DNA of 20,215 nucleotides, taken from assembly GCA_905207535.1 (NCBI GenBank), contig CAJLLX010000021.1:1-20215 (forward strand). Direction: 5' to 3'. The notes under the pieces were generated by a model. That model saw only the letters and a list, made by a program, of their open reading frames with translations. It ran no database searches and had not been told where the DNA came from. The translations under genes and the position numbers were made by a program. Every line of letters begins with the position of its first letter. Within the stretch, counting starts at the first letter, position 1. Source of the DNA: an uncultured Muribaculaceae bacterium (GTDB taxonomy: Bacteria; Bacteroidota; Bacteroidia; Bacteroidales; Muribaculaceae). Shown here piece by piece: positions 13,996-20,215 of the stretch.

Positions 13996-15990
13996 ATGAA
14001 AATGAAGCAATTGCTAAAAAATAGAATTATCATGGGAAGAAATGCCGCACGCATTGCGGTAGCGTTATGGCTCGCCGCAGGAAACTTTATGAGCCTCAGC
14101 GCTGCCAGGCCGTACAATGTCAGTTCGCCCCAAGGGAAGACGAAGGTGACGGTGGTGCCGTCAGATTCGTTGCGCTTTACGGTGTCAACTCCCTCGGGCC
14201 AACGGATCGATGCCGCAGTGGCAATGCACCTTGGCGACAAATGCCTTGGCATCGGGTCAAAAATGAAGAAGGCTAAGACAACGGCCCACGATGGGGTGAT
14301 AAAGCCTGTGGTGCCTCTGAAATATGCTGAGATTCGCGACCGCTACACCGATGCGCTTCTGAGTTTCGGCGATTTCGATGTAGAATTTCGAGTATTCGAC
14401 AATGCTGTTGCCTACAGATTTATCACTCATTTCGCACACCCGATAGATGTAATGGCCGAGGACTTCAGAGTGAGTCTGCCTCAGGCCGTTATGGCCCATC
14501 TGCAGCAGCCGCGCGGCTGGAAAACCGCTCAGGAGGAGCCATACACCCACAAGCCTCTTGACCGATGGGATGAGACCGACCGCATGAGCCTCGTTCCGGC
14601 GCTTTTCGAGCTGCCCGGCAATGAATGGATGCTCGTGTCGGAGAGCAATTTGCGCGACTACGCAGGAATGTATCTCAAGGGCAACGGCAGCGGCTTCAAC
14701 TCGGTATTCCCACGGATGCCGCTGAAATTCGGCGAAGATGGCGACCGCAGTGTGACCATAGAGGAGGAAGCCCCCTATCTGGCACGCACAGCCGGCGAGC
14801 GAGCCTTCCCATGGCGATACATGGCCTTCGGGTCGGGAGCCGATATAGCCTCGCAGACACTCACAGCTCAGTTGAGCGACCCTTGCGAGCTTGACGACAT
14901 CTCGTGGATACGCCCCGGCAAAGCCGCCTGGGAGTGGTGGAACGGCGCTTCGGTATATGGCGACGATGTCGATTTCGAGTCGGGATTCAATCTTGATACG
15001 TACAAATATTTCATCGACTTTGCAGCGAAGCATGGCATCGAATATATCGTCCTCGACGAAGGCTGGGCAAAATCAACGATGGATCCGTTCACTCCCAATC
15101 CTCGCGTAGATGTGATGGAGCTAATCCGCTATGGCAAGGAGCGAAACGTTGGGCTGATTCTGTGGATGACATGGCTTAACGTCGAAAGACATTTCGATAT
15201 GTTCCCAATCCTGGCGGAGTGGGGCATAAAGGGCCTGAAGATCGACTTCATGGACCGTACGGACCAATGGATGAACGACTATCTGGAACGTGTGGCCAAA
15301 GCTGCCGCCGACAATCATTTGCTCGTGGATTTCCACGGGGCTCATAAGCCCTCAGGGCTCGACGTGCGCTATCCCAACGTGATCTCTTACGAAGGTGTGC
15401 GCGGCATGGAGCAGATGGGCAACACATGTCCCGACAACTCTCTCTGGCTTCCCTTCATGCGCAACGCCGTTGGGCCGATGGATTACACCCCCGGAGCCAT
15501 GCTGAGCATGCAGCCCGAGGCATATGGCTGCGATCGCCCCAACTCGGCTTCAATCGGCACCCGAGCCTACCAGATGGCCCTGTTCACTACCTTCGAGAGC
15601 GGACTGCAGATGACCGCCGACAGCCCCACGATGTATTACCGCAACCCCGAGTGCGCCCGATTCATAGCCGACGTGCCCGAGACATGGGATGAGACCAGGG
15701 TGCTCGTTGCCGAGCCCGGGGTGCTCTATGTGGTGGCCAAGCGCAAAGGCGAAGAATGGTGGATGGCAGCCATGCGGGGCGATGGCGACAGATGGCGCGA
15801 CGTCACTGTGCCACTCGATTTCCTTTCTCCGGGCGGGAAATACGATGCCGAATGGTTTGAGGACGGCATCAATGCGCCCCGTCAGGCCATGGACTACCGA
15901 CATAAGACCGCAATGCCGGTTCTCTCCGATAGCATCACCATGCACTTGTCGCGCAACGGCGGCTGGACCGGCCGCTTCCGTCCGTTCTGA
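13996..15990 (+). CDS. GH97 glycoside hydrolase, retaining alpha-galactosidase-like
   Basis: The product is 664 residues from the ATG at 13996, close to the usual length of GH97. A signal peptide ends near residue 36 (hydrophobic core IAVALWLAAGNFMSLSA); the ATG at 14032, giving MGRNAARIAVALW, is an equally plausible start, while the TTG at 13939 is unlikely. An N-terminal beta-sandwich (about 40-300) opens with the family-like 'VSSPQGKTKVTV'. The TIM barrel has 'GKAAWEWWNG', 'YIVLDEGW' (350-357), 'GLILWMTW' and 'GLKIDFMDRTDQ' with Asp417, which corresponds to the nucleophile of retaining GH97 members such as BT1871 (Asp415). 'ISYEGVRGMEQ' supplies Glu466 as likely acid/base. A C-terminal beta domain follows. 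This motif set points to alpha-galactosidase rather than the inverting SusB alpha-glucosidase branch. The gene stands alone after a terminator with its own promoter candidate, so it need not be in the HTCS-controlled operon, though a shared substrate is likely. Confidence 0.9.
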   Translation: MKMKQLLKNRIIMGRNAARIAVALWLAAGNFMSLSAARPYNVSSPQGKTKVTVVPSDSLRFTVSTPSGQRIDAAVAMHLGDKCLGIGSKMKKAKTTAHDGVIKPVVPLKYAEIRDRYTDALLSFGDFDVEFRVFDNAVAYRFITHFAHPIDVMAEDFRVSLPQAVMAHLQQPRGWKTAQEEPYTHKPLDRWDETDRMSLVPALFELPGNEWMLVSESNLRDYAGMYLKGNGSGFNSVFPRMPLKFGEDGDRSVTIEEEAPYLARTAGERAFPWRYMAFGSGADIASQTLTAQLSDPCELDDISWIRPGKAAWEWWNGASVYGDDVDFESGFNLDTYKYFIDFAAKHGIEYIVLDEGWAKSTMDPFTPNPRVDVMELIRYGKERNVGLILWMTWLNVERHFDMFPILAEWGIKGLKIDFMDRTDQWMNDYLERVAKAAADNHLLVDFHGAHKPSGLDVRYPNVISYEGVRGMEQMGNTCPDNSLWLPFMRNAVGPMDYTPGAMLSMQPEAYGCDRPNSASIGTRAYQMALFTTFESGLQMTADSPTMYYRNPECARFIADVPETWDETRVLVAEPGVLYVVAKRKGEEWWMAAMRGDGDRWRDVTVPLDFLSPGGKYDAEWFEDGINAPRQAMDYRHKTAMPVLSDSITMHLSRNGGWTGRFRPF

Positions 15991-16130
15991 TCCCGCACAC
16001 AAAGTGGATCTATGCGGTGAGGCTCATGGTTATGCCGATGTTTGCTTTTGTTTTCATTGCGTTGTAACATTGCGCATGCCGGAGCAGGGGGATTTTCGGG
16101 GGAAATATCGGGATTACCGCTGAAAATACA

Positions 16131-16138
16131 TATATTTG
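16131..16138 (+). promoter_or_regulatory. -7 promoter box for the cutC operon
   Basis: TATATTTG is a full match to TAnnTTTG. The matching -33 TTTG is not evident at 19-21 nt. Transcription would begin near 16144, only about 15 nt before the ATG at 16159. This supports that start over the longer open frame to 16042. The rest of the gap 15991-16130 shows no gene or clear terminator. Confidence 0.5.
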
Positions 16139-16158
16139 CAGATGTAATCCGGATGTGT

Positions 16159-16899
16159 ATGGAGAATATTCTTGAAGTTTGTGCCGGCGATATCGGCTCA
16201 GTGATGGCTGCTGCGGAAGGCGGCGCACAAAGGGTGGAGCTTTGCGCGGCTCTGGCTCTGGGCGGCGTGACTCCCTCAGAGGGGTTTGTCCGCGCGGCGG
16301 CAGCGCAGATAGGTGTGAAATGTCATGTGCTCATCCGTCCGCGCGAAGGCGATTTTGTCTATACGCGCTATGAGGCGGAGATAATGCTCGACGACATCGA
16401 CATGGCGGCGCGCTGCGGCGCTACGGGGGTGGTGATCGGGGCACTGACGCCTGACAACAGGATTGATGCCGACATCTGCGGCACGCTTATTGAGCGTGCC
16501 AAAGAGGCGGGATTGAGCGTGACCTTCCACCGGGCTTTCGATTGCGTGGCAGATCCGCTGGAGGCTCTTGAGACGGTGATAAGCATGGGCGCCGACCGCC
16601 TGCTGACTTCCGGCTTGGCGCGGACGGCGATGGAGGGTGCCGACATGTTGCATCGCCTCAATCTCCATGCCCGTGGCCGCATATCGCTCATCGCTGCAGC
16701 CGGGGTAAGCAGCGCCAATGCTGCCCAGGTGCTCCGGCGCAGCAGTTGCCACGAAATCCATGCTTCCGCCCGCAAGCCGGTAAGGTCGTTGGCAGAATGT
16801 AGCGAAGGGGGCGTAAGCTCCGAATTTTATTCCGACACGCGGCTTACGACCGACGCCGCGGAGGTTCGGGCCATACTTAAAGCCATACAGAAACCATGA
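16159..16899 (+). CDS. cutC: CutC family protein
   Basis: The product is 246 residues, the usual CutC length, cytoplasmic and TIM-barrel-like. Recognisable family signatures are 'EGGAQRVELCAALALGGVTPS' split over residues 20-40, 'VLIRPREGDFVYT' at 57-69, 'VIGALTPDN' at 92-100, 'VTFHRAFD' at 121-128 and 'DRLLTSG' at 146-152. CutC was linked to copper tolerance in Escherichia coli, but its biochemical role is unsettled, so copper homeostasis should be read as a family label. An ATG at 16153 would add two residues. The stop overlaps the start of the next gene (ATGA), so the two are translationally coupled. An efflux outer-membrane gene lies on the opposite strand beyond it. Confidence 0.93.
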   Translation: MENILEVCAGDIGSVMAAAEGGAQRVELCAALALGGVTPSEGFVRAAAAQIGVKCHVLIRPREGDFVYTRYEAEIMLDDIDMAARCGATGVVIGALTPDNRIDADICGTLIERAKEAGLSVTFHRAFDCVADPLEALETVISMGADRLLTSGLARTAMEGADMLHRLNLHARGRISLIAAAGVSSANAAQVLRRSSCHEIHASARKPVRSLAECSEGGVSSEFYSDTRLTTDAAEVRAILKAIQKP

Positions 16900-19433
16900 A
16901 ACGCATCGCCGTGTCCCTGCTCCTTTCGGCGGTAATATCTCCCGCCGCTTTTTCCGCCAATCCCGACCGGGTGAGGCAATACACCGACTATCTGTATTCC
17001 ACGATGATCCTGCCGGACAGTCTCGACTATCCGCGCGAATTTTACGAGCGCAATGTGGCGCTGGCCCTCGACATGCGCGAAAAGATGCCGTGGGGCAGCC
17101 TTGTGCCCGAGCGCGAACTTCGCAATTTCGTGCTGCCGGTGCGAGTCAACAACGAGCATCTCGACGATGCCCGGCAGGTGCTGATCGACTCTCTCATGCC
17201 GAGGGTCGCCGGCCTTGGCATGACGGAAGCGGCGCTCGAGATCAACCACTGGCTACACGAGCGGGTCACCTACCGTCCATCCGACTCGCGCACATCGCCG
17301 CCGCTCGCCACCCTGCGCACCTCCTTCGGCCGCTGCGGCGAGGAGTCGACCCTCGGCGTAGCCGCCATGAGGGCCATGGGGATACCGGCCCGACAGGTCT
17401 ACACCCCCCGCTGGGCGCATACCGACGACAATCACGCATGGGTGGAAGTGTGGACCGACGGCCGATGGCATTTCCTCGGCGCCTGCGAGCCGGAGGCAGT
17501 CCTCGACCTCGCATGGTTCAACGATCCCGCCTCGCGCGGCATGCTGATGAACACCACGGCCCTCGGCCGATACGACGGCCCGGAAGAGGTGCTGGCCCGT
17601 ACCCCCGTCTCCACGCAGATCAATGTCACCGACAATTACGCACCGGTGGATACCGCGCGGGTGACAGTCGTCGGCCGCGACGGCAAGCCGGCGGAGGGAG
17701 CGCAGCTCTACTTCATGCTCTACAATTATGCCGAATTTTATCCCATAGCGCAGAAAACCACCGACAGCACCGGGGAAGCGCGCCTTACCACCGGTCTGGG
17801 CGACCTCGTGGTGTGGGCCGTCAGCCCGGACGGACGCCTGTTCGGCATCGACAAATACACAGTCGGAAGCAAACAGCCTCTGCGCCTCGCGCTCGACAAA
17901 GACGAAAGCTGGACGGGGACGTTCGATTTCACCCTCGTGCCGCCCCGACAGGCCAAAAACAAGGTGGAGGTTCCCGAGAAACTTCGCCAAGCCAACACCC
18001 GACGGCTCGCCCGCGAGGATTCCATCCGAAATGCCTATATGGCAACGTTTTATACCCCTCAGTCAGCCGCCGACATTGTGCGCAGTCACCACCTCCCTGA
18101 CTCCGCCGCCCTCTATCTGCCGCAGGCTTACGGCAATCATGCGGCCATTTCCGGCTTCCTGACGCGAGCCAAAGACCCCGCTCTCGCCATCGAATTTCTC
18201 GCCTCGCTCAGCGAGAAAGATATCCGCGACATCACCCCCGGGATTCTCGATGAATTTTACACCGATTCTGTCCCTGCGGGCTACGACCGCGGGGAGTACG
18301 TGCGCTGCGTGATGTGTCCGCGCATCTACAACGAGACCCTCACCCCCTATCGCTCCTTCTTCCTACGGGAGATTCCCGAAAGCGAACGCACGGCTTATCG
18401 CAACGACCCTCAGCGATGGATCGACCGCATCGGCCGGGAGATTGCCGTAGCATCCGGAGAAACATACTCGAAAAATATCCACATTTCGCCCGAGCAGGTC
18501 TACACGCACCGGCGTGACATCCCGCCGCTGTCGCGCGACATCTTTGCCGTGGCCTCGCTGCGCTCGTTTGGCGTGCCCGCCTATCTCGACCTTGTCACCA
18601 TGACGCCTCACTATATCCACCAAGGCAAGGACACCGAGATAGTGTTCAGCGACGGTCAATCGGGCGAATCAGAGCCGCTCAAAGCCACCCTACAACTCGA
18701 ATACGACAAGGTGGGACGCCTTGACGATCCCGGCTACTACACCCACTTCACCCTCTCTCAAATCAAGGATGGCAAGCCGCAGCTGCTCAACTTCAACGAA
18801 GGCGCAACATGGCGCAACACATTTGCCGACGGCGTCGACATGCCCGCCGGTCATACAATGCTGGTGAGCGGTCAGCGGCTCGCCGACGGCTCGGTGATGG
18901 CGCATGCTTCAGTTTTCACCGTCGCGGAAGGCTCGCATACACATCAGCCCCTCATCATCCGTCAGGACACCACAGCCATCCAAGTGATAGGCAACTTCAA
19001 CAGCGAAAATCTCTACCTTGATGCCGCAAGCGGGCAGCGCCGGTCGCTCCTCTCCTCCACCGGCCGCGGCTACTACGTCCTCGCCCTGATCAAGCCCCAC
19101 CACGAGCCCTCCTCACATGTGCTCAACGACCTGAGGCAGCACGCCGCCGACTTCGAGAAGTGGCCAGGAAAAATAATGCTCATCACAGCCGGCGAACCCT
19201 CGGCTGCCGGCGCCATCTCCTCCGAATTTCCCGGCCTCCCCTCCAATGCCATTCTCGGCACAGACGTCAGCGGCACCATCGCCGGTGAACTTCAGCCATT
19301 CGGCTCCGGATATCCCATCGTAATAATAGCCGACACCTTCAATCGGGTTGTCTTTGCCTCAGAAGGCTACACCATCGGCATCGCCCAAAAGCTTCTCGAC
19401 GTACTGAAAGCCGCCGAAGGAGATCAGAGATAA
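16896..19433 (+). CDS. Secreted transglutaminase-like protein with C-terminal thioredoxin-like region
   Basis: The product is 845 residues with a signal peptide (MKRIAVSLLLSAVISPAAFS). A transglutaminase-like domain at about 110-230 has 'SFGRCGEESTLGVAAMRAMGIPAR' split around Cys147 and 'DDNHAWVEVW' with His180; the region after it reads 'WHFLGACEPE', typical of this Bacteroidetes subfamily in place of the usual Asp motif. A carboxypeptidase-regulatory-like beta domain follows at about 250-335 (ARVTVVGRDGKPAEGAQLYF). A second transglutaminase-like repeat at about 500-565 (RDIPPLSRDIFAVASLRSFGVPAYLD) lacks the Cys. The end (about 720-840) resembles a thioredoxin fold without a CXXC motif. Members of this group are thought to act as peptidases or protein-modifying enzymes in the envelope; no substrate can be named. 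It is coupled to cutC by a 4-nt overlap. Confidence 0.85.
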   Translation: MKRIAVSLLLSAVISPAAFSANPDRVRQYTDYLYSTMILPDSLDYPREFYERNVALALDMREKMPWGSLVPERELRNFVLPVRVNNEHLDDARQVLIDSLMPRVAGLGMTEAALEINHWLHERVTYRPSDSRTSPPLATLRTSFGRCGEESTLGVAAMRAMGIPARQVYTPRWAHTDDNHAWVEVWTDGRWHFLGACEPEAVLDLAWFNDPASRGMLMNTTALGRYDGPEEVLARTPVSTQINVTDNYAPVDTARVTVVGRDGKPAEGAQLYFMLYNYAEFYPIAQKTTDSTGEARLTTGLGDLVVWAVSPDGRLFGIDKYTVGSKQPLRLALDKDESWTGTFDFTLVPPRQAKNKVEVPEKLRQANTRRLAREDSIRNAYMATFYTPQSAADIVRSHHLPDSAALYLPQAYGNHAAISGFLTRAKDPALAIEFLASLSEKDIRDITPGILDEFYTDSVPAGYDRGEYVRCVMCPRIYNETLTPYRSFFLREIPESERTAYRNDPQRWIDRIGREIAVASGETYSKNIHISPEQVYTHRRDIPPLSRDIFAVASLRSFGVPAYLDLVTMTPHYIHQGKDTEIVFSDGQSGESEPLKATLQLEYDKVGRLDDPGYYTHFTLSQIKDGKPQLLNFNEGATWRNTFADGVDMPAGHTMLVSGQRLADGSVMAHASVFTVAEGSHTHQPLIIRQDTTAIQVIGNFNSENLYLDAASGQRRSLLSSTGRGYYVLALIKPHHEPSSHVLNDLRQHAADFEKWPGKIMLITAGEPSAAGAISSEFPGLPSNAILGTDVSGTIAGELQPFGSGYPIVIIADTFNRVVFASEGYTIGIAQKLLDVLKAAEGDQR

Positions 19434-20215
19434 CGGGAGAGGGAGAAAAGGAGGCGCGCATATGTGGCCGAGAGGTCCACGTAGGCGAGCCGGGCACGGA
19501 GGAAGTAGGAGGTCTCCTGCAGGTAGTCGAGCAGCGAGATCTGCCCGCCGTCGAGGGCCCGGCGCAGCAGGGCCTGGTTGTTGACATTCTCCACCACCGG
19601 CGCATAGCCCGCAATCTGCTCGCGCACCGAGGCGGCAGCAGCATAGTCGGAAGCGATGCTCTGTTCGATCTCGCGGCGACGCGCCGACTCGCTGTAATCC
19701 GATGCCAAAGCGCGGCTGCGGGCGGAGGCCACAGCGCTGCGGCGTGAATAGACAGGGAGGGTGATGCCCACGGCGAGTCCGTTGAAATGCGTTCCCTCCT
19801 CGAGGGCATGGCGGTAGCCCAGCGAGATGCCCGGGAGGCGCGAGGCCTTGGCCACGGCCACATTCTGCCGCTCCACAGCCTGCATGGCGCGCAGATATTC
19901 TATTTCGGGCGAGCGATCCACCCCGGCGAGATAGGCATCGAGCGGAGCCAGTTCAAGCAGCGGAAAATCGGTAAGCGTCAGGGCCGTCTCGGCCGGATCG
20001 CCGCTATTGCCGGCAAGCGCCTGCAGCTCATGAATCAACGTCTGCCGCTGAGACTCGGCCTGCTGCAGCTCCGAGAGCGAGCGCACCGTCTCGATTTTCA
20101 TCTTGTTGAGGTCGAGGATGGTAGTCTCGCCATGCTGCCACGCCCGCTCATAGGCCTCGCGCAGTTCGATCATCGACCGGTGCAGCTCCGAGAGGATCTC
20201 CACCCGGCGGTTGGC
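19424..20215 (-). CDS. Outer-membrane efflux protein (TolC/CzcC/CusC family), 3' part only
   Basis: The frame is open to the window edge, so the first visible residue (Ala, of ANRRVEIL) is internal; 263 residues of the C-terminal part are present and roughly the first third of the gene is missing. The sequence is rich in Ala/Arg/Glu helices typical of the periplasmic coiled-coil barrel (for example 'LHRSMIELREAYERAW' and 'AVERQNVAVAKASRLPGISLGYR'). The segment 'FNGLAVGITLPVYSRRSA' is the classical second OEP-repeat beta-strand pattern. These proteins form the outer-membrane channel of tripartite RND pumps for metals or drugs. Partner pump genes would lie beyond the right edge. The stop codon overlaps the end of the transglutaminase-like gene by 10 bp. 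The CzcC/CusC assignment rather than plain TolC is a judgement from overall look. Confidence 0.88.
   Translation of the reverse strand, partial: ANRRVEILSELHRSMIELREAYERAWQHGETTILDLNKMKIETVRSLSELQQAESQRQTLIHELQALAGNSGDPAETALTLTDFPLLELAPLDAYLAGVDRSPEIEYLRAMQAVERQNVAVAKASRLPGISLGYRHALEEGTHFNGLAVGITLPVYSRRSAVASARSRALASDYSESARRREIEQSIASDYAAAASVREQIAGYAPVVENVNNQALLRRALDGGQISLLDYLQETSYFLRARLAYVDLSATYARLLFSLSRYL

Noticed and set aside
16010..16228. 72-codon minus-strand frame between the GH97 and cutC genes
   Set aside because: No domain, runs into cutC, and would be antisense to a good promoter; treated as non-coding.

Overview
The window looks like a chromosomal segment of a gut Bacteroidales bacterium, most likely Muribaculaceae (S24-7) or a close relative. 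This is inferred from a Bacteroidetes-only hybrid two-component system, promoter boxes of the TAnnTTTG type, Bacteroidales-style C-terminal tails on secreted proteins and a dense set of secreted carbohydrate-active enzymes. No tRNA, rRNA, CRISPR array, insertion sequence or SusC/SusD pair was seen.

Left end (1-1210): an A+T-rich islet with one winged-helix-type regulator-like gene. Its true N-terminus appears to be cut off by a one-base shift in a five-G run. A start codon overlaps its stop but leads nowhere, as if a second gene had been lost.

Centre (1211-13828): a glycan-utilisation locus. On the minus strand is a hybrid two-component system (periplasmic propeller sensor, histidine-kinase region, receiver, AraC-type DNA-binding domain). 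Divergent from it is a tight three-gene operon of exported proteins: a beta-helix protein with a nested DUF1566-like domain, a GH36-like (clan GH-D) alpha-glycosidase with a C-terminal carbohydrate-binding module, and a 1365-residue protein with two SGNH esterase domains and six discoidin-like modules. A strong hairpin terminator closes the operon. The intergenic region holds two 12-bp direct repeats exactly two helical turns apart, a good candidate operator. The regulator is the most unusual part: its sensor and DNA-binding ends look sound, but its kinase lacks the phosphoacceptor histidine and all recognisable ATP-binding boxes, and the receiver lacks one of the two Mg-binding acidic residues. 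It may switch the operon without phosphotransfer.

Right of the terminator (13829-15990): a separately promoted GH97 enzyme of the retaining, alpha-galactosidase-like type. Its candidate promoter lies between the arms of an inverted repeat. With the GH36-like enzyme this suggests attack on alpha-galactoside-containing, possibly acetylated, glycans (inference).

Right end (15991-20215): a cutC gene overlaps by ATGA with a secreted transglutaminase-like protein. This runs convergently, with overlapping stops, into the 3' part of an outer-membrane efflux (CzcC/CusC/TolC-like) gene that enters from the right edge.
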